Source: JBEIFW01 sp044370695 (GTDB lineage Bacteria; Actinomycetota; Acidimicrobiia; Acidimicrobiales; Ilumatobacteraceae). From it: a DNA stretch of 23,856 nucleotides. Below, piece after piece: positions 5,682 to 12,026 of this stretch. The position numbers were made by a program, and so were the translations under genes. The stretch covers positions 1 through 23,856 of the forward strand of contig JBILVB010000044.1 in NCBI GenBank assembly GCA_044370695.1, in the 5' to 3' direction. The notes beneath the pieces were generated by a model. The model had not been told where the DNA came from, searched no databases, and saw nothing but the letters and a program-made list of their open reading frames with translations. Position 1 is the stretch's first letter. The number at the start of each line of letters is the position of its first letter.

Positions 5682-6782
5682 GTGCGGGACGCGTCCACCG
5701 AACGGGCAACCGACGCCGTGCCGGTGGATGCGGTGCCGGTGGATGCGGTGCCGGTGGATGTTGTGCTGGCCGATGCCGTCCGGGCCGTCGGGCTCGCCGC
5801 CGGGCTCGACGTCGTGGGCGTGGCACCGGCCGAACCGCTGTTGCGGGCCCGTGCCGCACTGCACGACCGGGCCGCGTCCGGCCTGGCCGACACGATGGCG
5901 TTCACCTACCGAAACCCCGAGCGCTCGACCGACCCCGGCCAGGCCGTGGCCGGGGCCCGATCGGTCGTCGTCGGGGCGCGCCGGTACCTCGGCGACGAGC
6001 CACCCCGTCCGGCGGGCCCGTCCGGACGGGTGGCCCGCTACGCGTGGGTGGAGCACTACGCCCCGCTGCGCCAGGCGCTCTGGGCGATGGCCCGTCACCT
6101 GCGGGCCGCCGGGCACAAGGCCGTGGCCTACGCCGACGACAACTCGATCGTCGACCGCGAGATCGCCCACCGGGCCGGCATCGGTTGGTTCGGGAAGAAC
6201 GCGAACCTCCTCGTGCCGGGCGCCGGGTCGTGGTTCGTACTTGGTGCCGTGGTCACCACCGCCGCACTGCCGGCCGCCCCGGGGCCCGTGCCCGACGGAT
6301 GCGGGCCGTGCCGGCGCTGCGTCGACGGCTGTCCGACCGGGGCGATCGTCGCTCCCGGTGTCGTCGATGCCCGTCGGTGCCTGTCGTGGTTGTTGCAGAA
6401 GCCCGGCCCGTTCCCTGCCGAGTACCGCGCCGCGCTCGGCGACCGGCTCTACGGCTGCGACGACTGCCAGGAGGTGTGCCCGCCCAACGTGCGCTTCGCC
6501 GAGCGGCGCCCCGTGCCCGGCGCGCTGGCCTGGGTACCGCTCGTCGAGTTGCTCGAGGCGACCGACGACGAACTGCTCGAGCGCCACGGCCGCTGGTACC
6601 TGGCCGAGCGCGACCCGACGTGGTTGCGCCGCAACGCGTTGATCATCCTGGGTAACACCGGCGACGGTCGCGACCCGGCCGTCGCGGCCGCGGTGCGCCG
6701 CTACGCGGGCCACGACCACCCGGTGCTGCGCGAGCAAGCGGCCTGGACCGCCGATCGGCTCGGCCTGGCGGTGGGCCAGTGA
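5682..6782 (+). CDS. queG: Epoxyqueuosine reductase QueG
   Basis: A 366-residue protein. QueG removes the epoxide oxygen of epoxyqueuosine in tRNA, the last step to queuosine, using cobalamin and two [4Fe-4S] clusters. Eight cluster cysteines are present in the usual order: C207, C210, C213 and C217 (CGPCRRCVDGC), then C233, C259, C262 and C266 (GCDDCQEVCP). The cobalamin-domain signature DREIAHRAGIGWFGKNANLL and a C-terminal HEAT-like segment (ALIILGNTGD) are also present. The first 30 residues are poorly conserved and contain a VPVDA repeat encoded by a 15-base tandem repeat. The GTG at 5682 is chosen from the promoter. It overlaps pimB by four bases (GTGA), so it heads a queG-pimB-membrane protein transcript. 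Confidence 0.92.
   Translation: MRDASTERATDAVPVDAVPVDAVPVDVVLADAVRAVGLAAGLDVVGVAPAEPLLRARAALHDRAASGLADTMAFTYRNPERSTDPGQAVAGARSVVVGARRYLGDEPPRPAGPSGRVARYAWVEHYAPLRQALWAMARHLRAAGHKAVAYADDNSIVDREIAHRAGIGWFGKNANLLVPGAGSWFVLGAVVTTAALPAAPGPVPDGCGPCRRCVDGCPTGAIVAPGVVDARRCLSWLLQKPGPFPAEYRAALGDRLYGCDDCQEVCPPNVRFAERRPVPGALAWVPLVELLEATDDELLERHGRWYLAERDPTWLRRNALIILGNTGDGRDPAVAAAVRRYAGHDHPVLREQAAWTADRLGLAVGQ
5718..5762 (+). repeat. 15-base tandem repeat, three copies, in the queG N-terminus
   Basis: The unit GTGCCGGTGGATGCG occurs at 5718-5732 and 5733-5747, with a third copy at 5748-5762 differing in its last two bases. It encodes VPVDA, VPVDA, VPVDV in frame. Confidence 0.9.
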
Positions 6783-7909
6783 CCCACCTGCTCGTCACGA
6801 ACGACTTCCCGCCCAAGATCGGCGGCATCCAGCACATGCTCTGGGAACTCTGGCGGCGCCTGCCGTCGGACTCCTTCGCCGTCTACACCACGCCCTACGA
6901 GGGCGACCGGGCCTGGGACGCGCAGCAGCCGTTCCCGGTGCAGCGATCACCCGAACCGGTGCTGCTGCCGTACCCGTGGCTGGCCCGGCGGATCGAGCGG
7001 GTGGCCGAGTCCCACGGGGCCCGACTCGTCCTGCTCGACCCCGCCGTTCCGCTCGGTGTCGTCGGACCGTGGTTGCGGATCCCCTACGGCGTCGTGCTGC
7101 ACGGCGCCGAGGTGACGGTCCCCGGTCGGCTCCCGGTGAGCCGGCAGGTGCTCGGCCGGGTGTTGCGAGGCGCCCGCCTGGTCGTCGCCGCAGGCGGTTA
7201 CCCGGCGGCCGAGGCCGAACGTGCCGCCGGGCGGACCCTGCCCACCGTGATCGTCCCCCCGGGAGTGGACACCGACCGGTTCCGCCCGCTCGCCGACGAC
7301 GACCGCCGTGCGGTGCGCCGCCGGCTCGGTCTGCCCGAGGATGCGGTGATCGTGCACGGGGCCAGCCGGCTGGTGCCCCGCAAGGGGTTCGACGTCGTGA
7401 TCGAGGCGCTCGCCCGGCTTGCCCCGAGTCGGCCCGGCCTCGTCGGGGTGATCTCGGGCGACGGGCGAGACCGTTCGCGTCTCGAACGCCTGGCGCGCGA
7501 CACCGGGGCGCCGGTCCGGTTCGTCGGTCGCATCCCCGTCGCCGACCTCGCCGACCTGTACGCCTCGGCCGACGTGTTCGCCATGCTCTGCCGGACCCGC
7601 TGGGGCGGTCTCGAGCAGGAGGGCTTCGGCATCGTCTTCGTCGAGGCGGCGGCGGCCGGAACCCCACAGGTGGCCGGAGCGTCGGGCGGGGCGGCCGAAG
7701 CGGTCGCCCACGGCGAGACGGGTCTCGTCGTCGACGTGCCCGACGACGTCGACGCCGTCACCGCGGCCCTCGCCCGCCTGGTCGACGACCCGGCCCTGCG
7801 GCGGCGCATGGGTGAGGCCTCGCGCGCCCGGGCCGTGGCGCAGTTCGGCTACGGCGTGCTCGTGGACCGCCTCGCCGACGCGATCGCTCGTACCGAGGAG
7901 GGTCGATGA
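6779..7909 (+). CDS. pimB: GT4-family glycosyltransferase, PimB-like (phosphatidylinositol mannoside mannosyltransferase)
   Basis: A 376-residue GT-B fold enzyme. The N-terminus LLVTNDFPPKIGGIQHML matches actinobacterial PimB', which adds the second mannose to phosphatidylinositol mannoside from GDP-mannose on the cytoplasmic membrane face. Other GT4 features are LHGAEVTVPG (108-116), the donor-phosphate pair R201-K202 in RLVPRKGFD, and the E-x7-E motif at 281-289 (EGFGIVFVE). The acceptor is inferred: related GT4 enzymes make other glycolipids, so PimB is the best but not the only choice. The GTG start overlaps the queG stop by four bases and the stop overlaps the next gene by four bases. 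A polyprenol-phosphate mannose synthase and an inositol monophosphatase lie elsewhere in the window. Confidence 0.8.
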   Translation: MTHLLVTNDFPPKIGGIQHMLWELWRRLPSDSFAVYTTPYEGDRAWDAQQPFPVQRSPEPVLLPYPWLARRIERVAESHGARLVLLDPAVPLGVVGPWLRIPYGVVLHGAEVTVPGRLPVSRQVLGRVLRGARLVVAAGGYPAAEAERAAGRTLPTVIVPPGVDTDRFRPLADDDRRAVRRRLGLPEDAVIVHGASRLVPRKGFDVVIEALARLAPSRPGLVGVISGDGRDRSRLERLARDTGAPVRFVGRIPVADLADLYASADVFAMLCRTRWGGLEQEGFGIVFVEAAAAGTPQVAGASGGAAEAVAHGETGLVVDVPDDVDAVTAALARLVDDPALRRRMGEASRARAVAQFGYGVLVDRLADAIARTEEGR

Positions 7910-8442
7910 CCGACACGCCCGAGACCCCGGGGAACCCCGACGCGCCGGACGCCACGGCCGCAGCCACGTTCGCGGCCTGGGACGGCGCCGGGGCGGGCCT
8001 GGTCCGCCTCGACTGGGCGGCGACGGCGGTGCTCGCCGCGTCGACTGCGCTGTCCGCAGCGCTCCTGGGCGACGTGCGCTACGTGGGGGTCGCCGTCGCC
8101 CTCGTGTCGTTCGCCGGCGGCTGTGTGGCGTTCCTGTGGGCGTACGGCATCGCGGTGCAGCGGTCGCGCTCCGACGCGATCGGGATCGGCGGGCTCTTCT
8201 TCCTGGCCGGCCCGGTCGCCCCGAAGCGGGTGAAGATGCTCTGCAACGGAGCGCTTGCGGTGCAGGTGGCGGTGTCGGTCGCCGGGGCGTCGGTCAGACC
8301 GTTCACCACCTTGGCCTTCGGGACGCTCGCTCCGATGCTCGGGATCGGGATCAACGGCCTGTGGGCGGCTCGCCACGGACGGTTCCCGGCGAGGGTCGTG
8401 CGGGGCGCACGATCGGCGCCTGGGGGACCTCCGTCGCCGTGA
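7906..8442 (+). CDS. Conserved membrane protein, about four transmembrane segments
   Basis: A 178-residue protein. After an acidic, alanine-rich cytoplasmic N-terminus of about 35 residues come hydrophobic stretches near 42-56 (AATAVLAASTALSAALLG), 62-83, 98-106 with the following segment, and 119-150. A basic tail with proline and glycine follows. The motif LFFLAGPVAPKRVKMLCNGALAVQ between the second and third segments is the most distinctive part. I do not recognise a characterised family. The ATG overlaps the glycosyltransferase stop (ATGA), so it should be co-translated with the PimB-like enzyme and might act at the same membrane step. Loss of similarity at both ends is normal for such proteins. 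Confidence 0.75.
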   Translation: MTDTPETPGNPDAPDATAAATFAAWDGAGAGLVRLDWAATAVLAASTALSAALLGDVRYVGVAVALVSFAGGCVAFLWAYGIAVQRSRSDAIGIGGLFFLAGPVAPKRVKMLCNGALAVQVAVSVAGASVRPFTTLAFGTLAPMLGIGINGLWAARHGRFPARVVRGARSAPGGPPSP

Positions 8443-8469
8443 AGACCGCCACCGAGGGTGCCGATGGGT

Positions 8470-8475
8470 CAGAAT
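8470..8475 (+). promoter_or_regulatory. -10-like element CAGAAT before the SRPBCC gene
   Basis: CAGAAT ends seven bases before the ATG at 8483. An earlier in-frame ATG at 8474 overlaps the hexamer, so 8483 is the likelier start if transcription is leaderless. Confidence 0.45.
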
Positions 8476-8482
8476 GCAGCCC

Positions 8483-8920
8483 ATGGCCGAGTCGGCGACG
8501 GACACCACGACGATCGCAGGAACCCCGCAGCGCTGTTTCGAGGTGGCGACGGAGTTCGAGCGCTACCCCGAGTGGGCCAGCGACGTGAAGGAGGCGATCG
8601 TGCGCGAGCGCGACGACGCCGGCCGGGCGATCGAGGTCGAGTTCCGGGCCAGTGCGCTCGGCCGCAGCACCCACTACACGCTCCACTACGACTATTCGGC
8701 GGCGCCGGAACGGTTGAGCTGGAAGCTCGTGCGTGGCGACATCATGCGGGCGATCGACGGCAGCTACGACTTCGTCGCCTCGGCCGCGCCGGGGTCGACC
8801 GACGTGACGTACCACCTCGCGATCGAGCTCGTGGTGCCGTTGCCGGGCTTCGTGAAGCGCCGGGCGGAGGTGCGGATCCTGAACACGCTCAAGGAGCTCA
8901 AGGCTCGCGTCGAGCACTGA
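8483..8920 (+). CDS. SRPBCC (START/polyketide cyclase-like) family protein
   Basis: A 145-residue single-domain protein with the helix-grip fold pattern: TTTIAGTPQRCFEVATEFERYPEWASDVKEA at the N-terminus, a central antiparallel sheet (EVEFRASALGRSTHYTLHYDYS), and the long C-terminal helix ending KRRAEVRILNTLKELKARVE. Such proteins bind hydrophobic ligands in a cavity; the ligand here is unknown. The ArsA-type ATPase starts 13 bases after its stop, so the two are in one operon. The pairing of SRPBCC, ArsA and ROK glucokinase genes is, as I recall, also found in Streptomyces, so it is a conserved neighbourhood. Start chosen from the -10 position. Confidence 0.85.
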   Translation: MAESATDTTTIAGTPQRCFEVATEFERYPEWASDVKEAIVRERDDAGRAIEVEFRASALGRSTHYTLHYDYSAAPERLSWKLVRGDIMRAIDGSYDFVASAAPGSTDVTYHLAIELVVPLPGFVKRRAEVRILNTLKELKARVEH

Positions 8921-8933
8921 CCGGGCCACGGCG

Positions 8934-10133
8934 ATGACCGCGGCCGGCTCGCACGGTGTCTCCCCGGCGCGACTCGTCGTCGTGACCGGCAAGGGCGGGG
9001 TCGGCAAGACCACCGTTGCCGCGGCGACCGCGGCGCGCGCCGCCGAGCACGGGTGCCGGACGTTGGTGGTGTCGACCGACCCGGCGCACTCGCTCGCCGA
9101 CGTGCTCGGCCGCTCGGTCGGCGACGAACCGGTGGCGGTCGGATCGGGGCTGCACGGTCAACAGCTCGACGCCCGGCTCCGTCTGGAACGCCGGTGGTCG
9201 GTGCTGCGGGGCTACCTGGGGGAACTGCTCCACTGGGCCGGCGCATCCACGCTCGGCGCCGAGGAGTTGACGGTGCTGCCCGGCGCCGAGGAGCTCCTCG
9301 CCCTCACCGCCGTCGCCGACGAGCTCGCCTCGGACCGCTGGGACCTGGTGGTGGTCGACTGCGCCCCGACGGCGGAGACGATGCGCCTGCTGTCGCTCCC
9401 GGAGGTGCTCACGTGGTGGATGGACCGGGTGCTTCCCGTCGGCCGGCGGGTCGGCGCGGTGCTCGCCCCGGCTGCGCGGGCGCTCACCGGCGTGCCCGTC
9501 GCCGGGGCCGGGGTGTGGGACGCGCTCGGCCGCCTTCAGCAGGACCTCACGACCGTGCGCGACGTGCTCACCGACGGCGAGCGCACCTCGGTACGCCTGG
9601 TCACCACCGCCGAGAAGGTCGTCGTCGCCGAGACGCGCCGCACGGCGACGTACCTCGCGCTGTTCGGACTCCATGTCGACGCGGTCGTGGTCAATCGGCT
9701 CCTGCCCGACCGGGTGGTCGACCCGTTCTTCGACCGGTGGCGGCGTCGGGAGGCCGAGCAGTTGAGCGTGCTGGCCGACGGGTTCGCTCCGGTGCCGGTG
9801 CTGCGAGCGTCGCTCGGCGACGACGAGCCGGTGGGGGTGCCGGCGTTGCGGCGACTCGCCCGCGAGATCTACGGCCGGCGGCGGCCGGCCGAGCGGCTCC
9901 ACGCTGCGGAGCGCCTCCGCCTCTCGGTCGAGGACGGCGCGACGGTGCTCGACGTCGATCTCGGGTTCGCCGAACGAGGTGCGGTCGAGCTCGCCCGCCG
10001 GGGCGACGAGCTGGTGATCACGGTCGGCCCGTACCGGCGGGCGGTCGTGCTCCCCGACCAGCTGGCCGGGCGCCCGGTGCTCGGCGGCACGGTGCGCGAC
10101 GGCCGGCTACAGGTGCGCTTCGGCCCGGCCTGA
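8934..10133 (+). CDS. ArsA-family ATPase with C-terminal HSP20-like domain
   Basis: A 399-residue P-loop ATPase of the ArsA/GET3 group. Residues 13-27 (LVVVTGKGGVGKTTV) give the deviant Walker A motif, followed by STDPAHSLADVLG (switch region) and LVVVDCAPTAETMRLL (A-loop). After the ATPase domain, residues from about 318 (ERLRLSVEDGATVLDVDLGF) to the end form a beta-rich ArsA_HSP20-like domain. Members either drive arsenite export or deliver membrane proteins; no arsenite permease, arsR or arsD lies nearby, so arsenic resistance is unlikely. The cysteine pair that binds arsenite in ArsA is not evident. The start is 13 bases after the SRPBCC stop with no strong ribosome binding site, so it is likely translated through coupling. 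Confidence 0.85.
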   Translation: MTAAGSHGVSPARLVVVTGKGGVGKTTVAAATAARAAEHGCRTLVVSTDPAHSLADVLGRSVGDEPVAVGSGLHGQQLDARLRLERRWSVLRGYLGELLHWAGASTLGAEELTVLPGAEELLALTAVADELASDRWDLVVVDCAPTAETMRLLSLPEVLTWWMDRVLPVGRRVGAVLAPAARALTGVPVAGAGVWDALGRLQQDLTTVRDVLTDGERTSVRLVTTAEKVVVAETRRTATYLALFGLHVDAVVVNRLLPDRVVDPFFDRWRRREAEQLSVLADGFAPVPVLRASLGDDEPVGVPALRRLAREIYGRRRPAERLHAAERLRLSVEDGATVLDVDLGFAERGAVELARRGDELVITVGPYRRAVVLPDQLAGRPVLGGTVRDGRLQVRFGPA

Positions 10134-10135
10134 GC

Positions 10136-10145
10136 GCCGATCGGC
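10136..10145. repeat. 10-base perfect palindrome upstream of the 10171 gene
   Basis: GCCGATCGGC is a perfect palindrome. It ends 11 bases before the TAGCAT hexamer at 10157, where an operator would overlap the -35 region. GC-rich DNA yields such sites by chance, so this is weak. Confidence 0.25.
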
Positions 10146-10156
10146 ATGCCGGGTCC

Positions 10157-10162
10157 TAGCAT
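10157..10162 (+). promoter_or_regulatory. -10 element TAGCAT of the small protein-glk operon
   Basis: TAGCAT (full TANNNT match) ends eight bases before the ATG at 10171. This indicates a leaderless promoter inside the SRPBCC-ArsA-glk neighbourhood that would separately drive the kinase. Confidence 0.55.
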
Positions 10163-10170
10163 CTGGCGTC

Positions 10171-10440
10171 ATGCCCGAGCCTGCGGACGGCACCCCGAGC
10201 GACGCGCTGCAGCAGGCGGCCGTCGAGTTGATCGGTGCCGCCCGGTCGTTCCTGGATGCGGCCGAGGCCGTCGTGCGCGACCCCGGAACGTTGCGAACGA
10301 TGGCCGGCGGGGTCACCGGGATGCTCAAGGCGATGGGGGAGGCGTTCCTGGCGGCGCCGGGTGACGCCGGGAGCGCAGCGGGCGGGCGGGCCGCGCGCGG
10401 CACCGACGACCCACCCGTCGAGCGGATCGACCTCGGGTGA
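10171..10440 (+). CDS. Small hypothetical protein upstream of glk
   Basis: An 89-residue protein with an alanine-rich helical N-terminal two-thirds (LQQAAVELIGAARSFLDAAEAVV and a second helix around TMAGGVTGMLKAMGEAFLAA), a disordered acidic and glycine-rich linker, and the tail VERIDLG. Its position between an ArsA ATPase and a ROK glucokinase corresponds to a small gene often found there in actinobacteria (DUF5304-like by position only). No enzymatic motif is visible. Its stop overlaps the glk GTG by four bases (GTGA), so it is translationally coupled to glk and may act with it. Confidence 0.65.
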   Translation: MPEPADGTPSDALQQAAVELIGAARSFLDAAEAVVRDPGTLRTMAGGVTGMLKAMGEAFLAAPGDAGSAAGGRAARGTDDPPVERIDLG

Positions 10441-11396
10441 GCGACCCGGGCTCCGCCGGCGGTACCGACCGCAGCGGCGGCATCGTCGGGATCGACATCG
10501 GGGGCACGAAGGCGCTCGGGGTGCTGCTCGATCCCACCGGACGGGTGCTCGCCGAGCACCGGGTCCCCACCCCGCGCGGCAGCGACGCGCTGGTGGGCGC
10601 CGTGGAGCAGGTGCTCCACGGCCTCGGCGCGCCGCACCCGGACGCCGTCGGGGTCGGGGTGGCCGGTCTGGTCACCCGGGCCGGGGTGCTGCGCATGGGG
10701 CCGAACCTGCCCGGAACGCTCGAGTGGGACGTCGCCGGCGATCTGCGGCGCCGGTTCGGCGCCACGGTGCATCTCGCCGTGCTGAACGACGCAACGGCCG
10801 CCACGCTGGCCGAGTGGCGCCGGGGAGCCGCGGCGGGAGCCGAGGACGTCGCCGTGATCACCCTGGGCACCGGGATAGGGGCCGGGTTCGTCGCCGGTGG
10901 CCGATTGTTGCTGGGCTGCAACGGGTTCGCGGGTGAACCCGGCCACACCGTGGTCGTCGCCGGCGGTGAGCCGTGCGTGTGCGGGCAGCGAGGCTGCTGG
11001 GAGCGGTACGCGTCGGGATCGGCGCTGGCCCGCTTCGGGGTCGAGGCCGGGCTCGCCGCGCCGGCGGGCCGGAGCTTGCGCGGCGAGGACGTCGTCGCCG
11101 CAGCCGCGGCGGGTGACCGGCGCGCCCGAGGGGCGCTCGGCGAACTCGCCCGGTGGTTGGCCCTGGGCGTGGTCAACGTCGTCAACCTGCTCGATCCGGC
11201 GGTCGTCGTGCTCGGCGGTGGCCTCGTGGGCGCCGCCGAGTGGTTCCTGCCGGCCGTCGACGCGGAGTTGCCTGGCCTGTTGTACGGCGCCGCCCACCGG
11301 CCGCTGCCGGCACTGCGGGCGGCGCTGCTCGGGGAGCGGGCCGGCGCGATCGGGGCCGCGCTGGCGGCGGCCGGCGATCCAGCCGTGCGGCCCTGA
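10437..11396 (+). CDS. glk: ROK-family glucokinase
   Basis: A 319-residue ROK kinase. It shows the phosphate-1 motif DIGGTK (20-25), the catalytic base D118 in LNDATAATLAEW, the adenosine-binding ITLGTGIGAGFV, the substrate motif E167-P-G-H170, and the ROK zinc motif C180-x-C182-G-x2-G-C187-W-E189. There is no N-terminal helix-turn-helix, so it is a kinase and not a NagC/XylR-type repressor. Glucokinase phosphorylates glucose with ATP (or polyphosphate in some actinobacteria) in the cytosol. Other hexoses are possible, but the ExGH motif and context favour glucose. It starts with a GTG overlapping the upstream small gene and converges on ppa. Confidence 0.88.
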   Translation: MSDPGSAGGTDRSGGIVGIDIGGTKALGVLLDPTGRVLAEHRVPTPRGSDALVGAVEQVLHGLGAPHPDAVGVGVAGLVTRAGVLRMGPNLPGTLEWDVAGDLRRRFGATVHLAVLNDATAATLAEWRRGAAAGAEDVAVITLGTGIGAGFVAGGRLLLGCNGFAGEPGHTVVVAGGEPCVCGQRGCWERYASGSALARFGVEAGLAAPAGRSLRGEDVVAAAAAGDRRARGALGELARWLALGVVNVVNLLDPAVVVLGGGLVGAAEWFLPAVDAELPGLLYGAAHRPLPALRAALLGERAGAIGAALAAAGDPAVRP

Positions 11397-11415
11397 GCAC
11401 GCCGTGCGGCCCTGA
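11382..11415 (+). repeat. 15-base direct repeat at the glk 3' end
   Basis: GCCGTGCGGCCCTGA occurs at 11382-11396, where it contains the glk stop codon, and again perfectly at 11401-11415, after the gene. The spacing of 19 bases puts the second copy out of frame. Confidence 0.85.
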
Positions 11416-11422
11416 CGACGTC

Positions 11423-11455
11423 GGCCGGCGGCGCGCCGGAGCGGCGCGGCCGGTC
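11423..11455. terminator. Strong GC hairpin between convergent glk and ppa
   Basis: GGCCGGC (11423-11429) pairs with GCCGGTC (11449-11455), and CGCGCC (11432-11437) with GGCGCG (11443-11448), with a two-base bulge and a five-base loop. This 13-base-pair stem, with one G-T pair, reaches into the ppa stop codon at 11454-11456. It has no T-run, which is common for actinobacterial terminators. Confidence 0.5.
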
Positions 11456-11960
11456 AGGCGCCGAGTTGGTGGCGCTGCCGGGACGCCTCGATCTCCCGCC
11501 AGGCCGCCTTGCGCCCCTCGAAGCCCGCGGTCGAGGAGTGTTTGCCCGGTTCGAGCATCTTGTAGACGTCGAAGAAGTGCTTGATCTCCTCGAGGAGTTC
11601 CTCGGGCAGGTCGCGCAGGTCGTTCACCCGGTCCCAGCGCGGCTCGTTGGGCGGGACGCAGAGGATCTTCGCGTCGGGGCCCTTCTCGTCGCGCATCCAC
11701 AGCACCCCGACGGGCTTCGCCTCGACCCACACGCCCGGGAACGTCGGGTCGTCGAGCAGCACGAGGGCGTCGAGCGGGTCGCCGTCCTCGCCGAGGGTGT
11801 CGGGGATGAATCCGTAGTCGGCGGGATACACCGTGGCGGAGAAGAGCCGGCGGTCGAGGAACACCCGGCCGGTGTCGTGGTCGATCTCGTACTTGTTGCG
11901 GCTCCCCCGGGGGATCTCGACGACGACGTGGATGCAGCCCTCGCGCGGGTTTCGTTCCAT
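11454..11960 (-). CDS. ppa: Inorganic pyrophosphatase (family I)
   Basis: A 168-residue soluble family I pyrophosphatase, the usual bacterial length. It hydrolyses PPi to two phosphates with Mg2+, pulling biosynthetic reactions forward. The family signature D-G-D-P-L-D-A is at 59-65, preceded by PADYGFIPDT (46-54). The N-terminal EIPRGSRNKYE (15-25) supplies the active-site lysine and glutamate, and the C-terminal KHFFDVYKMLEPGK is present. The ATG at 11960 fits the family's N-terminus, and CACACT lies seven bases upstream. It is divergent from the aminotransferase at 12027 and convergent with glk. Confidence 0.95.
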   Translation of the reverse strand: MERNPREGCIHVVVEIPRGSRNKYEIDHDTGRVFLDRRLFSATVYPADYGFIPDTLGEDGDPLDALVLLDDPTFPGVWVEAKPVGVLWMRDEKGPDAKILCVPPNEPRWDRVNDLRDLPEELLEEIKHFFDVYKMLEPGKHSSTAGFEGRKAAWREIEASRQRHQLGA

Positions 11961-11967
11961 GGCCCCC

Positions 11968-11973
11968 AGTGTG
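11968..11973 (-). promoter_or_regulatory. -10-like element CACACT before ppa
   Basis: On the minus strand CACACT ends seven bases before the ppa ATG. The first base departs from TANNNT, but the spacing matches the leaderless pattern. Confidence 0.4.
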
Positions 11974-12011
11974 GCGCGCGCAACGGACCGGTCGACGGCT
12001 CCGGCGCCCGG

Positions 12012-12017
12012 TACGAT
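12012..12017 (+). promoter_or_regulatory. -10 element TACGAT before the aminotransferase gene
   Basis: TACGAT ends nine bases before the ATG at 12027. It is a full TANNNT match and gives a leaderless or nearly leaderless transcript. Confidence 0.55.
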
Positions 12018-12026
12018 CGTCGGTCT

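Noticed and set aside
5718..5762. Possible CRISPR-like repeat array
   Set aside because: Copies are contiguous with no spacers and are in frame inside a gene; the same holds for 15587-15631.
4195..6642. An 815-codon plus-strand frame antisense to the CaiB-family gene and overlapping queG in another frame
   Set aside because: It has no recognisable domain, its composition is low in complexity, and both real genes in the interval have clear families.
8934..10133. Arsenite-resistance function for the ArsA-type ATPase
   Set aside because: There is no permease, regulator or metallochaperone nearby, and the protein carries an HSP20-like domain instead of a second ATPase half.
10437..11396. ROK-family transcriptional repressor
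   Set aside because: There is no N-terminal helix-turn-helix; the protein starts just ahead of the phosphate loop, as in sugar kinases.
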